Assembly: GCF_040499845.1 (NCBI RefSeq)
Contig: NZ_CP159342.1
Coordinates: 3,038,001 to 3,102,000, forward strand
Length of the DNA stretch: 64,000 nt
Origin: Micromonospora sp. CCTCC AA 2012012
GTDB taxonomy: Bacteria; Actinomycetota; Actinomycetes; Mycobacteriales; Micromonosporaceae
Direction of reading: 5' to 3'
Both the position numbers and the translations under genes were made by a program. Of the stretch, positions 8,752 through 17,602 are shown one piece after another. Below the pieces are notes generated by a model. That model made no database searches. It saw only the letters and a list, made by a program, of their open reading frames with translations, and was not told the DNA's origin. Within the stretch, counting starts at the first letter, position 1. Every line of letters starts with the position of its first letter.

Positions 8752-10671
8752 ATGTCGCTCATGTCGTCGCCGGTGGAGTTCCTGGAACTGCTGGCCCGGG
8801 AGGCCGCCGCGGTCGAGTTCGAGGGTCCGCTGGTCGCCGCCCGGGCCGCCGGCCTGCCGGCCGAACGCCTGGCCGAGCTGGAGCAGGCGAAGGTGGTGGC
8901 GCTACGGGTCCGCGCGCTGCTGGAGCGCCGCCGCCGCCGGGAGACCGAACTGTCCGGCCTCTACGACACGGCCAGCGACCTGGCCGGGCTGCGGGACCTG
9001 GACGACGTGCTGCGGGCGATCGTGCACCGGGCCCGCAACCTGCTCGGCACCGACGTGGCGTACATGACGCTCAACGACGAGGAGCGCGGCGACACCTACA
9101 TGCGGGTCACCGACGGCTCGATCTCGGCCCGGTTCCAGCGGCTGCGGCTGGAGATGGGCGACGGCCTCGGTGGCCTGGTGGCCCAGACCGGCACCCCGTA
9201 CGTCACCTCGAACTATCAGGAGGACGAGCGGTTCCGGCACACCGGGGAGATCGACGGCGGGGTCGGCGAGGAGGGCCTGGTGGCCATCCTGGGGGTGCCG
9301 CTGCGGCTCGGCTCCAGCGTGATCGGCGTGCTCTACGCGGCGAACCGGTCGGCCCGGCCGTTCGCCCGCGAGGAGGTGTCGCTGCTGGTGTCCCTCGCCG
9401 CGCACGCGGCGGTGGCGATCGACACCGCGCGGCTGCTGGCCGAGACCCGCTCGGCGCTGGCCGAGCTCTCCGCGGCGAACACCACCATCCGGGCGCATAG
9501 CAGCTCGGTGGAGCGGGCCGCCGCGGCGCACGACCGGATGACGGCGCTGGTGCTGCGCGGCGGCGGGGTGGAGGACGTCGCGTCGGCGGTCACCGACGTG
9601 CTGGGCGGGGCGCTGCTGGCGTTGGACGCCGAGGGACGCCAGCTGGCCCGGGTCGGGCAGATCGAGGAGCCGGACCGGGCGGACATGGTGGAAGCGGTGG
9701 CCGCGTCGCGTACCGAGGGGCGCAGCGTGGCGCGGGGTCCGCTCTGGTACGCGGCGGTGGTCGCCGGGGCGGAGAACCTGGGCGCCCTGGTGCTGCGCCC
9801 GGACGGCGAGCTGGTCGACGCCGACCAGCGGATCCTGGAGCGGGCGGCGCTGGTCACCGCGCTGCTGCTGTTGTTCCGCCGGACCGTCGCCGAGGCGGAG
9901 GGGCGGGTCCGGGGCGAGCTGCTGGACGACCTGATCGCCCGGCCGCTGCGGGACACCGACGCGCTGCGCAGCCGGGCCCGTCGGCTCGGCGTGGACCTGG
10001 ACGCCCCGTGCGTGCTGGTGGCGGTCGGCGACGACGCGATCGCGGCGACCGGCTCGGCCCGGCAGCGGGTGCTCTCCTGGGCCACCACGTACGCCTCGAC
10101 CCGAGGTGGCCTGGCGGCGGCCCGGGACGGCCGGGTGGTGCTGATGCTGCCCGGTCGGGACGCGGGCGGCAGCGCGCGGGCGGTGGCCCGCGACCTGTCC
10201 CGGGTGACCGGCCGCCCGGTGACCGCCGGGGCGAGCGGACCGGCGAGCGGTCCGGCGTCGCTGGCGACGACCTTCGTCGAGGCGGAGCGCTGCCTGACCG
10301 CGCTGGGTGCGCTGGGCCGTTCCGGGCAGGGGGCGAGCACCGCCGAGCTGGGCTTCGTGGGGCTGCTGCTGGGGGCGGTCGGCGACTCGGGCGACCGGGA
10401 CGTGGAGCGTTTCCTCACCGCCACGGTGGGGCCGGTGGTCGACTACGACGCCCGGCGGGGCACCGCCCTGGTGAAGACGCTGGAGGCGTACTTCGGGGTG
10501 GGTGGCAGCCTGGCGCGGGCGGCGGAGCTGCTGCACGTGCACGTCAACACGGTGACCCAGCGACTGGAGCGGGTCGGCCAGCTGCTCGGCGGGGACTGGC
10601 AGAGACCGGAGCGGGCGCTGGAGGTCCAGCTCGCGCTGCGGCTGCACCGGCTGCGGACGCCCCCGGCCTGA
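8752..10671 (+). CDS. GAF-domain PucR/CdaR-type transcriptional regulator
   Basis: Cytoplasmic sensor-regulator of 639 residues. A coiled N-terminus (about 1-65) is followed by a GAF domain (about 75-230; LVAILGVPLRLGSSVIGVLYAAN), a second linker, and a C-terminal PucR-type helix-turn-helix: LVKTLEAYFGVGGSLARAAELLHVHVNTVTQRL is the conserved DNA-binding element near residues 575-615. ATG at 8752 and 8761 are both possible; neither has a good ribosome site, and coupling to the dehydrogenase 14 nt upstream is likely. By context it probably controls the 3-hydroxybutyrate dehydrogenase gene. The GAF ligand is unknown. Confidence 0.85.
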   Translation: MSLMSSPVEFLELLAREAAAVEFEGPLVAARAAGLPAERLAELEQAKVVALRVRALLERRRRRETELSGLYDTASDLAGLRDLDDVLRAIVHRARNLLGTDVAYMTLNDEERGDTYMRVTDGSISARFQRLRLEMGDGLGGLVAQTGTPYVTSNYQEDERFRHTGEIDGGVGEEGLVAILGVPLRLGSSVIGVLYAANRSARPFAREEVSLLVSLAAHAAVAIDTARLLAETRSALAELSAANTTIRAHSSSVERAAAAHDRMTALVLRGGGVEDVASAVTDVLGGALLALDAEGRQLARVGQIEEPDRADMVEAVAASRTEGRSVARGPLWYAAVVAGAENLGALVLRPDGELVDADQRILERAALVTALLLLFRRTVAEAEGRVRGELLDDLIARPLRDTDALRSRARRLGVDLDAPCVLVAVGDDAIAATGSARQRVLSWATTYASTRGGLAAARDGRVVLMLPGRDAGGSARAVARDLSRVTGRPVTAGASGPASGPASLATTFVEAERCLTALGALGRSGQGASTAELGFVGLLLGAVGDSGDRDVERFLTATVGPVVDYDARRGTALVKTLEAYFGVGGSLARAAELLHVHVNTVTQRLERVGQLLGGDWQRPERALEVQLALRLHRLRTPPA

Positions 10672-10677
10672 CCGGCG

Positions 10678-11244
10678 TCAGGGGGCGCGGACGCCGTCCA
10701 GGATGGTGTCCACGATCCGCTCGGGCAGCACCCGGTCGTCCAGCTCGGGGTGCCAGCGCAGCATCCGCTGGATCAGCATCGGGCTGGTCAGCATCGCCAT
10801 GACCAGCTCGATGTCGAGGTCGGCGCGCAGCTCGCCGGTGGTGACGCCGCGCTGGAGCACCTCGCGCATCAGCTTCCGCCGGGGCGCGATGATGTTCTGA
10901 TAGAGCTGGAAGTGGTCCGGGCTGCGGTTCACCTCGGGCACCAGGCACGGCATGATCTTGGCGGCGCGCGGGTCGATGTTGTGCCCCACCGCACCGACCA
11001 GCAGGACCAGGTCGTCGCGGACGGAGTGACCGGCCGGCTGCGGCATGACGCCCTTGAGCCGGCGCAGCGCGTCCAGCAGCAGCGCGTCCTTGCCCGACCA
11101 GCGTCGGTAAATGGTGGCCTTGCCCACGCCGGCCCGGGCGGCGATCGCCTCGATGGAGAGCGCCTCGATGGTGCTGCCCTCGGCGAGCAGGTCCAGGGTG
11201 GCCTGCACGATCGCCTCGTCCGCGGTGGAAGTCATGTCAGACAT
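10678..11244 (-). CDS. TetR-family repressor of the adjacent efflux pump
   Basis: A 188-residue TetR protein: helix-turn-helix IEALSIEAIAARAGVGKATIYRRWSGKDALLLDAL near residues 28-62, then a ligand-binding domain. It starts at ATG 11244, only 11 nt after the stop of the MFS pump gene, so the two are co-transcribed, the usual arrangement for an efflux pump and its local repressor. A perfect inverted repeat upstream of the pump (12909-12931) is the likely binding site. It converges with the PucR gene with 6 nt between stops. Confidence 0.88.
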   Translation of the reverse strand: MSDMTSTADEAIVQATLDLLAEGSTIEALSIEAIAARAGVGKATIYRRWSGKDALLLDALRRLKGVMPQPAGHSVRDDLVLLVGAVGHNIDPRAAKIMPCLVPEVNRSPDHFQLYQNIIAPRRKLMREVLQRGVTTGELRADLDIELVMAMLTSPMLIQRMLRWHPELDDRVLPERIVDTILDGVRAP

Positions 11245-11255
11245 TGTCACCGAAC

Positions 11256-12824
11256 CTAGGCGGTCCCGGCCAACTCCGGCTCGACCTCCGGTCGCGCCGG
11301 TGCCGGCGCGGCCGTCGGACGGCCCGGCATCCAGCGCAGCACGATGAGGATGCCGAGCGTGGCCACCACCGCGCTGAGCGCCGCCGCCCAGTGCATCGCC
11401 GAGACGAACGAGTCGTTGGCCGCCGCGATCAGCTTCGGGCCGGCCGGTCCCAGCCGGGCCGCCGCCGCGTACGCGCCGGAGAGGGACTCGTCGGCCGCCT
11501 CGCGGGCCGGGGCGGGCAGGCCGGCGAGCGCCGAGGCGACGTCGTTGCGGTAGACCGCGGAGAGCACCGAGCCGAGCACCGCGACGCCGAGCGCACCGGC
11601 GACCTGGCGGACGGTGTTGCTGACCGCCGAGCCGACGCCGGCCTTCTCCCGGGGCAGCGCCGACATGATCGATTCGGTGGCCGGCGGCATGATGTTGGCC
11701 ATCCCGGCGCCCTGGAGGAAGAAGAACACCAGCACCACCCAGATCGGGGTGGACGCGTCGATGAAGGCGAACGCGCCCAGCGCCGCCACGGTCAGCGCCA
11801 GCCCGACCGCCGCGACCGCCCGGCCGCCGTACCGGCGGACCATCGCCGCGCTGCGCGGCGCGAAGATCAGCTGGGCGGCGGCGAAGGGGAGGAAGAGCAG
11901 GCCGGTCTCCAGCGGACGGTAGCCCCGGACCAGTTGCAGGTAGAACGAGCTGAAGAACATCACGCCCATCGCGGCGAAGAAGACCAGGCCGACCAGCGCC
12001 ACCGGCGCGGCGAACCGGGGCATCCGGAACAGCCGGACGTCCAGCGAGGGGTGGTCGCTGCGCAGTTCGTGGCGGACGAACCAGCCGAGGACCGCGAGGC
12101 CGCCGAGGATCGCCAGCCAGACGACCGGCCGGTCGAAGCCGTGCTCGCCGCCGTCGATGATGCCGTAGGTGAGCGCCACCAGGCCGACCACCGAGAGCAG
12201 CACGCCGAGCAGGTCGACCCGTCCCGGCTGCGGGTCGCGGGACTCCGGCACCAGCAGGGCGACCAGCACCACGCCGACCACCACCACCGGCACGTTGATC
12301 AGGAAGACCGAGCCCCACCAGTAGTGCTCCAGCAGGGCGCCGCCGAGGATCGGGCCGATCGCCACGGCGAGGCCGACGGCCCCGGCCCAGACGCCGATCG
12401 CCCGGCCGCGCTCGCGCGGGTCGAAGACGTTGGAGATGATCGAGAGGGTGACCGGCATGATGGCCGCGCCGCCGATGCCCATCAGGGCGCGCGCGCCGAC
12501 CAGCTGCGCCGGGCTCTGGGCGTACGCGGACAGCAGTGACGCCAGCCCGAAGAGGACCAGGCCGATCACCAGGAAGCGCTTGCGGCCGGCCCGGTCACCG
12601 AGCACGCCGAAGGTGAACAGCAGCCCGGCGAAGACCAGCGTGTAGGAGTTGATCGCCCACTCCAGCTCGCCCTGGCTGGCCCCGAGGCCGTGCACCGGGT
12701 CGGCGAGGGTCCGCAGGGCGACGTTGAGGATGGTGTTGTCGAGGACGACCACGAGGAGGCTGATCACCAGCACCCCGAGGATCGCCCACCTCCTCGGATG
12801 TCCGGTGTTCTCGTGTGGCTCCAT
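11256..12824 (-). CDS. DHA2-type (EmrB/QacA) drug efflux MFS transporter
   Basis: Proton-coupled multidrug exporter in the cytoplasmic membrane. The 522 residues fit the 14-span DHA2 class: first span [19 protein letters not shown] with the class motif [10 protein letters not shown], motif [12 protein letters not shown] near residue 75, and motif [24 protein letters not shown] near 155. Proline/alanine-rich cytosolic tail. Start ATG at 12824. First gene of a two-gene operon with the TetR repressor. Substrate cannot be told from sequence. Confidence 0.92.
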   Translation of the reverse strand: MEPHENTGHPRRWAILGVLVISLLVVVLDNTILNVALRTLADPVHGLGASQGELEWAINSYTLVFAGLLFTFGVLGDRAGRKRFLVIGLVLFGLASLLSAYAQSPAQLVGARALMGIGGAAIMPVTLSIISNVFDPRERGRAIGVWAGAVGLAVAIGPILGGALLEHYWWGSVFLINVPVVVVGVVLVALLVPESRDPQPGRVDLLGVLLSVVGLVALTYGIIDGGEHGFDRPVVWLAILGGLAVLGWFVRHELRSDHPSLDVRLFRMPRFAAPVALVGLVFFAAMGVMFFSSFYLQLVRGYRPLETGLLFLPFAAAQLIFAPRSAAMVRRYGGRAVAAVGLALTVAALGAFAFIDASTPIWVVLVFFFLQGAGMANIMPPATESIMSALPREKAGVGSAVSNTVRQVAGALGVAVLGSVLSAVYRNDVASALAGLPAPAREAADESLSGAYAAAARLGPAGPKLIAAANDSFVSAMHWAAALSAVVATLGILIVLRWMPGRPTAAPAPARPEVEPELAGTA

Positions 12825-12889
12825 GTCCGGTGCTCCCCCCGGCTCACCCGCCTCGAAATACGAAACGGGGCAGACTCGTAACGGGGCTG

Positions 12890-12931
12890 AGCCTAGGTGA
12901 AAGGTTTTCGATACGGAACCGATCCGTATCG
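12890..12931 (-). promoter_or_regulatory. TetR operator and promoter of the efflux operon
   Basis: A perfect inverted repeat CGATACGGA-N5-TCCGTATCG spans 12909-12931, upstream of the pump gene. On the minus strand a -10-like TAGGCT lies at 12895-12890, so the palindrome covers the -35 region. A repressor bound here would block transcription. The arms contain the GATAC/GTATC words seen again at 51361-51393. Confidence 0.75.
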
Positions 12932-12944
12932 TTTGTGTGCCAGC

Positions 12945-13598
12945 TCACTCCCCCCGGTCCAGCAGGGCGGTGAGGGCGGCGGACATCGAGGTCAGCCGGA
13001 CCGACGGCGGCGGCAGCGGTTCGATCCAGCCGGGGCCGGCGCCGTGCACGCGTACCCCCGGGAAGTCCCGGCGGAAGCGGGCCAGCCGGTGCGCGCGGCC
13101 GGTGACCGGGGTCTGCGACCAGACCACCACGCTGTGCGGGCCGGTCCGCGTCACCGCGCTGGCCAGCGCGGCCCAGGGCAGCGCCGGACCGAGGTGCAGG
13201 CAGCCCCGGCCCCGCTCCCGCAGCGCGGCGGCCAGGGCGTGCAGGCCCAGACAGTGCTGCTCGTGCTCGGCGCCGGCGATCAGGACGCCCCCGGTGGGCA
13301 GCTGCCGACCGGGCTCCCGGTGCAGCACGTCCAGCCCCACCCGGACCCCCTCGGCCAGGGCGTGCTCGACGGCGATCTCACCGGGGGTACGCCCCGGCAG
13401 GGCGGCCAGCAGCGGGACGCAGACCCGCTCCCAGACCGGCACCACGCCCAGCTCATGGGCGGACTGCACGACCTGCGCGGCGACTCGGCTGCCGTCCAGG
13501 TCCTCGGCGGCGGTGACGAGCCGCTTACGGGCCGTCTCCACGGCCCCGGCCCGCATCGGTTCGGTCAACACCAGACGTACCCCCGGGTAGACGATCAC
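12945..13598 (-). CDS. Stand-alone cobalamin (B12)-binding domain protein
   Basis: About 200 residues resembling the C-terminal half of CarH/LitR-type B12 photoreceptor regulators: a helical bundle (about 20-95; WERVCVPLLAALPGRTPGEIAVEHALAEG) then a Rossmann-like domain with GGVLIAGAEHEQHCLGLHALA, where the His region corresponds to the lower cobalamin ligand of that family. No MerR helix-turn-helix is present, so it is unlikely to bind DNA alone. Start uncertain: GTG 13598, GTG 13571 and ATG 13556 are possible. It follows livM by 51 nt on the same strand. It may be a light or B12 sensor acting through a partner, or a regulator remnant. Confidence 0.65.
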   Translation of the reverse strand: MIVYPGVRLVLTEPMRAGAVETARKRLVTAAEDLDGSRVAAQVVQSAHELGVVPVWERVCVPLLAALPGRTPGEIAVEHALAEGVRVGLDVLHREPGRQLPTGGVLIAGAEHEQHCLGLHALAAALRERGRGCLHLGPALPWAALASAVTRTGPHSVVVWSQTPVTGRAHRLARFRRDFPGVRVHGAGPGWIEPLPPPSVRLTSMSAALTALLDRGE

Positions 13599-13618
13599 TA
13601 CCAGGGGGTTCGTCGGGA

Positions 13619-13642
13619 CGGCGGCGTCCGGATGCGCCGCCG
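13619..13642 (-). terminator. Weak hairpin after livM
   Basis: An 8-bp GC stem (13619-13626 with 13635-13642) around an 8-nt loop, 8 nt past the livM stop. It may end the liv operon before the B12-binding gene. Confidence 0.4.
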
Positions 13643-13649
13643 ACGCAGT

Positions 13650-14660
13650 TCATCTGCGGCGGGCGGCTCCCCAGCGCAGCGCGAGGGCGGCCACCGTGCC
13701 CCAGACGCCCCGGCGGAACAACAGGACGACCAGGACGAAGATACCGCCGGTGACCAGGCCGACGGCCTCGAATCCGGAGAACGACAGCCAGTCCTCCAGC
13801 CGCACCACCAGCGCCGCCCCGAGCACCCCGCCCCAGAGGGTGCCGATGCCGCCGAGCACCACGACGACGACCGCCTTGCCGGAGGTGGTCCAGTGCAGCA
13901 CGTCGAGCGAGACGAAGCGGTGACCGACGGCGAAGAGGCCGCCGCCGAGCCCGGCGATGAAGCCGGAGAGCACGAACGCGGTCAGCTTGTAGCGGTGCAC
14001 CGGATAGCCGAGCGCCCGGGCCCGGGCCGGGTTGTCGCGGATGCCGACCAGCACCCGACCGAACGGCGAGTGCACGATCCGCCAGGCGGCGGCCAGGCCG
14101 AGCAGCACGACCGGCAGGATCGCGTAGTAGAAGTAGTAGTCGTCGGTGAGGTCCAGCCCGAAGAACTCCCGGGGCACACCCTGCAGGCCGTTCTCGCCCC
14201 GGGTGACCGAACGCCACTCGTTGGCCACGTAGTAGACCAGCTGGGCGAAGGCCAGCGTGACCATCGCGAAGTAGATGCCGGTCCGCTTCACCGCCAGGTA
14301 GCCGATCGGCAGCGCCAACAGCGCCGCGGCGAGCGCGCCGGCCAGCACGGCCGCCGGGAAGGGCAGGCCCGCGTGGATCGCGACCAGGCCCGTCACGTAC
14401 GCCGAGGTGCCCCAGAAGGCGGCGTGCCCGAAGGACATCAGCCCGGTGAAGCCGAGCAGCAGGTCCACCGAGACGGCGAAGAGCGCCCAGCAGAGGATGT
14501 CCACCGCGACCGCCGGATAGAGGCCGTTCGGCAGCCAGAGCGCCACCAGCAGGCCGACCGCCAGCAGGGCGTACCGGACCCAGCCGGGTGCCCGCGCGAC
14601 GGTGAGCAGCCCCGACCCGCCGGCCTTCACCTCGACGGGACTGTCGACGGCGCTGGTCAT
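13650..14660 (-). CDS. livM: Branched-chain amino acid-type ABC transporter permease LivM
   Basis: Inner-membrane permease of a high-affinity uptake system. 336 residues with about ten membrane segments and the LivM hallmark GFTGLMSFGHAAFWGTSAYV near residue 70, plus the cytosolic coupling region VGIRDNPARARALGYPVHRYKL near 215-240. The ATG overlaps the livH stop (ATGA). Another frame over the same DNA (13525-14676) is an artefact. Substrate may be an amino acid, urea or an aromatic acid; the family is broad. Confidence 0.95.
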   Translation of the reverse strand: MTSAVDSPVEVKAGGSGLLTVARAPGWVRYALLAVGLLVALWLPNGLYPAVAVDILCWALFAVSVDLLLGFTGLMSFGHAAFWGTSAYVTGLVAIHAGLPFPAAVLAGALAAALLALPIGYLAVKRTGIYFAMVTLAFAQLVYYVANEWRSVTRGENGLQGVPREFFGLDLTDDYYFYYAILPVVLLGLAAAWRIVHSPFGRVLVGIRDNPARARALGYPVHRYKLTAFVLSGFIAGLGGGLFAVGHRFVSLDVLHWTTSGKAVVVVVLGGIGTLWGGVLGAALVVRLEDWLSFSGFEAVGLVTGGIFVLVVLLFRRGVWGTVAALALRWGAARRR

Positions 14661-15538
14661 GCCGGTGCCTCCTCACGTCCGAACAGGCCCGCCGGGCGCC
14701 AGAGCAGCACGACGGCCATCACCACGAAGACGATCGTCTGGGAGACGATCGGGAAGTCCGACAGGTACGCCTCGCCCCACGCCTGGACCAGGCCGATGCC
14801 GAAGCCGGCGGCGACCGAGCCGAAGATCGAGCCGAGGCCGCCGATCACCACCACCGCGAAGACCACGATGATCAGGTCGGCGCCCATCAGCGGGTTCACC
14901 GCCCGCATCGGCGCGGCGAGCACCCCGGCCAGCCCGGCCAGGCCGATGCCGAACCCGAAGACCGGGGTCACCCACCGCCCCACGTCGATGCCGAAGGCGC
15001 GGGTCAGCTCGGGCCGCTCGGTGGCGGCCCGGACCACCATGCCGATCCGGGTCCGGACCAGCACCCACCACACCGCCACGCACAGCAGCACGGTGAAGCC
15101 GAGGATGAAGACCCGGTACGTCGGGAAGTCGAAGAGCCCGAAGTCGACCGAGCCGCGCAGCGCGGACGGCGTGGCGTACGGGCTGGACTGGCTGCCGTAC
15201 CGGGACTTCACCAGGTCCTGGAGGATCAGGGTCAGCCCGAAGGTGAGCAGGAAGTTGTAGAGCGGGTCGAGCCGGGTGAGCCGGTGGATGACGGCCCGTT
15301 CCAGCGCCATGCCGAGCACCGCGAGGGCGACCGGCATGATCACCAGCGCCGCCCAGAACGGCACACCCGCCTCGCTGAGCAGCACGTACGCCCCGAACGC
15401 GCCGAGCATGTAGAACGCGCCGTGGGCGAAGTTCACCACCCGCAGCATGCCGAAGATGACCGCGAGCCCGAGGGCGAGCAGGGCGTAGAACGCCCCGCTC
15501 ACCAACCCGTTGAAGGTGTTCTGGAGAAAGCTCGACAT
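14657..15538 (-). CDS. livH: Branched-chain amino acid-type ABC transporter permease LivH
   Basis: Second permease of the system, 293 residues, typical length. Hallmarks: NTFNGLVSGAFYALLALGLAVIFGMLRVVNFAHGAFYMLGAF near the N-terminus and RIGMVVRAATERPELTRAFGIDV (about 170-195), the loop that contacts the ATPase. About eight membrane segments. Separated by 67 nt from the upstream binding-protein gene; that gap carries the dispersed repeat at 15561-15609. Confidence 0.95.
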   Translation of the reverse strand: MSSFLQNTFNGLVSGAFYALLALGLAVIFGMLRVVNFAHGAFYMLGAFGAYVLLSEAGVPFWAALVIMPVALAVLGMALERAVIHRLTRLDPLYNFLLTFGLTLILQDLVKSRYGSQSSPYATPSALRGSVDFGLFDFPTYRVFILGFTVLLCVAVWWVLVRTRIGMVVRAATERPELTRAFGIDVGRWVTPVFGFGIGLAGLAGVLAAPMRAVNPLMGADLIIVVFAVVVIGGLGSIFGSVAAGFGIGLVQAWGEAYLSDFPIVSQTIVFVVMAVVLLWRPAGLFGREEAPA

Positions 15539-15560
15539 CAGCCGGTCACCTCGCTGATCT

Positions 15561-15609
15561 TCGTTCGCGACTGCGGGGCTCGCAGACCCGGCTCGCTCCT
15601 CGCGCTCAC
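15561..15609. repeat. Dispersed intergenic repeat, copy 1
   Basis: Between livK and livH. It shares the core GCGGGGCTC and the 15-base block GCTCCTCGCGCTCAC with a second copy at 57015-57061. I associate this element with intergenic regions of Micromonospora and Salinispora. Its end overlaps the livK stop region. Confidence 0.6.
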
Positions 15610-16862
15610 AACTTGCAGTCCGGCGAGGGGGCGCGGAACGCCTCCGCGGCCGGGATGGTCTTGAGCACCTTGACGTAGTCCCACGGCTCGGTCACCTCGG
15701 CCTGCGGCTTCACCTGGGCCAGGTACGCGTCGTGGATGACCCGGTGGTCCTCGGCGCGGATCTTGCCGTTCCGCAGGAAGACGTCGTTGACCTCCTTGCC
15801 CTCCAGCTGCTTGACCACGGCGTCCGCGTCGTCGGTGCCGGCGGACTGCACCGCCTCCAGGTACTGCATCGCCGCCGAGTAGTTGGCCGCGTGGGCGAAG
15901 GAGGGCCGGGTTCCCGTCTCCTTCTGGAACCGGTCCGCCCACTGGCGGTTCTGCTGGTCGAAGTTCCAGTACCAGGCGTCGGTGTAGGTGGTGCCGGCCA
16001 GCGCCGCCGGGGTGAGCGAGTGGATGTCGGAGATGAACATCAGGCCGACGGCCAGCCCGATGCCCTTCTCCCGGAGCTTGAACTCGTTGTACTGCTTCAC
16101 CACGTTGACCAGCTCGGCGCCGGCCTGCATGGTGCCCAGCACCTGCGGCTTCGGGTTCATCGACGCGGCCTTGAGCAGGAACGACGAGTAGTCGCCGCTG
16201 GTGTTCGGGAACGGCGCGCCGTCCTTGCCGATCACCGTCCCGCCGGCCTGCGTGATCGCGGCGGAGAAGTTCTTCTCCATGTCCTGACCGAAGGCGTAGT
16301 TCGGGTAGAGGATGTACCAGCTCTTGCCGACCTGCTCGGTGGTGGTCTTCCCGGTGCCGTTGGCCAGCATGTACGTGTCGTACGCGTAGTGGAAGGTGTA
16401 CTTGTTGCAGCTCTTGCCGGTCAGGTCGGTGGTCGCCGCGCCGATGTTGAAATAGAGCTTCTTCTTCTCCTTGGCCACGTCGGCGACCTTGAGCGCGGCC
16501 GAGGAGGTCGGCACGTCGAGGATGATGTCGACGCCCTTGCGGTCGTACATCTCGGCGGCCTTGCTGTTGGCGACGTCGGGCTTGTTCTGGTGGTCGGCGG
16601 TCTCCACGCTGATGTTCTTCGTGACGGCCTTGTCGCCGTACTTCGCCTTGAAGTCGGCGATGGCCATCTCCACGGCCTTCACCGAGTTCTTTCCGGACAG
16701 CTCCGAGTAGGCCCCGGACTGGTCGTTCAGCACGCCGAGCACGATCTTGTCGCCGGTCAGCTTCTGGTCGCCGCCGGAGGCCGGACCACCGCCGCCACAG
16801 CCGGCGACCAGCACCACCGCCGCCGAGGCGGCGGCCACACCCACGCTCCTACGCATGTCCAT
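15606..16862 (-). CDS. livK: ABC transporter substrate-binding lipoprotein
   Basis: Extracellular solute receptor of the livHMGF system. 418 residues: lipoprotein signal peptide ending in the lipobox LVAGC (Cys at about residue 22), a Gly/Ser linker, then the two-lobed periplasmic-binding fold of the LivJ/K class (KIVLGVLNDQSGAYSELSG, WYILYPNYAFGQDMEKNF). In this class it resembles receptors often annotated for branched-chain amino acids, urea or aromatic acids, so the ligand is open. Start ATG 16862; 47 nt separate it from livF. Confidence 0.9.
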   Translation of the reverse strand: MDMRRSVGVAAASAAVVLVAGCGGGGPASGGDQKLTGDKIVLGVLNDQSGAYSELSGKNSVKAVEMAIADFKAKYGDKAVTKNISVETADHQNKPDVANSKAAEMYDRKGVDIILDVPTSSAALKVADVAKEKKKLYFNIGAATTDLTGKSCNKYTFHYAYDTYMLANGTGKTTTEQVGKSWYILYPNYAFGQDMEKNFSAAITQAGGTVIGKDGAPFPNTSGDYSSFLLKAASMNPKPQVLGTMQAGAELVNVVKQYNEFKLREKGIGLAVGLMFISDIHSLTPAALAGTTYTDAWYWNFDQQNRQWADRFQKETGTRPSFAHAANYSAAMQYLEAVQSAGTDDADAVVKQLEGKEVNDVFLRNGKIRAEDHRVIHDAYLAQVKPQAEVTEPWDYVKVLKTIPAAEAFRAPSPDCKL

Positions 16863-16909
16863 CCCTTTCGTACCGCGCGGTCCGCGCGGGTCAGCCGGCC
16901 AGAGAAAAT

Positions 16910-17602
16910 TCAGATCCCGAGGTACGCCAGCAGCTCGCGCTCCCGCGAGCGCACCTCGGAGTTCGCCATCGCCTCCGCGATCCGTCCCTCGGCCAGCAGG
17001 TAGTGCCGGTCGGCGACGCCGGTGGCGAAGTGCAGGTTCTGCTCGACCAGCAGCACGGTCACCCCGTGCTGCTTGGCCTCCCGCAGCAGGTCACCGACCT
17101 GCTGCACGAGAAGCGGCGAGAGGCCCTCGGTGGGCTCGTCGCAGAGCAGCAGCCGGGCGCCCATCCGCAGCACCCGGGCCAGGGCGAGCATCTGCTGCTC
17201 GCCGCCGGAGAGCATGGTGGCCGCCGAGTCGCGCCGGGTCCACAGGGCGGGGAACGCCTCGTAGACCCGCTCCAGGGACCACGGGTCGGGGCCTACCCGT
17301 GGCGGCAGGGTCAGGTTCTCGGTGACGGTGAGGGTGGCGTACGCGCCCCGGTCGTCGGGCACCCAGCCGAGCCCGAGCCGCGCCCGCCTGTACGCCGGCA
17401 GCCGGGTCAGGTCCCGCCCGTCCAGGCTGACGGTGCCCCGCTGGCCGGGGTGCAGCCCCATCACGCAGCGCAGCAGGGTGGATTTGCCGGCGCCGTTGCG
17501 GCCGACCAGGGTGACCACCTCGCCGGCGGCCACCTCCAGGCTCACCTCCCGCAGCACCTGCGCCTCGCCGTAGAAGGCGGAGAGGTTATCGATGCGCAGC
17601 AT
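16910..17602 (-). CDS. livF: ABC transporter ATP-binding protein LivF
   Basis: Cytosolic ATPase. 230 residues: Walker A GRNGAGKSTLL (about 34-44), Q-loop region, signature LSGGEQQMLALARVL near 132, Walker B LLLCDEPTEGLSP and switch His in LLVEQNLHFA. The EQN in place of EHN and the short length are typical of LivF. Its start overlaps the livG 3' end by 17 nt, so it is coupled. Confidence 0.95.
   Translation of the reverse strand: MLRIDNLSAFYGEAQVLREVSLEVAAGEVVTLVGRNGAGKSTLLRCVMGLHPGQRGTVSLDGRDLTRLPAYRRARLGLGWVPDDRGAYATLTVTENLTLPPRVGPDPWSLERVYEAFPALWTRRDSAATMLSGGEQQMLALARVLRMGARLLLCDEPTEGLSPLLVQQVGDLLREAKQHGVTVLLVEQNLHFATGVADRHYLLAEGRIAEAMANSEVRSRERELLAYLGI

Noticed and set aside
8737..8761. 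Overlapping long reading of the PucR gene from 8668
   Set aside because: It would overlap the dehydrogenase coding end and lacks a ribosome site; the ATG at 8752 is simpler.
12897..15260. 787-codon plus-strand frame
   Set aside because: Antisense to the B12-binding, livM and livH genes; composition is that of a shadow frame.
15732..17003. 423-codon plus-strand frame
   Set aside because: Antisense to the livK lipoprotein gene, Val/Leu/Arg-rich, no family likeness.
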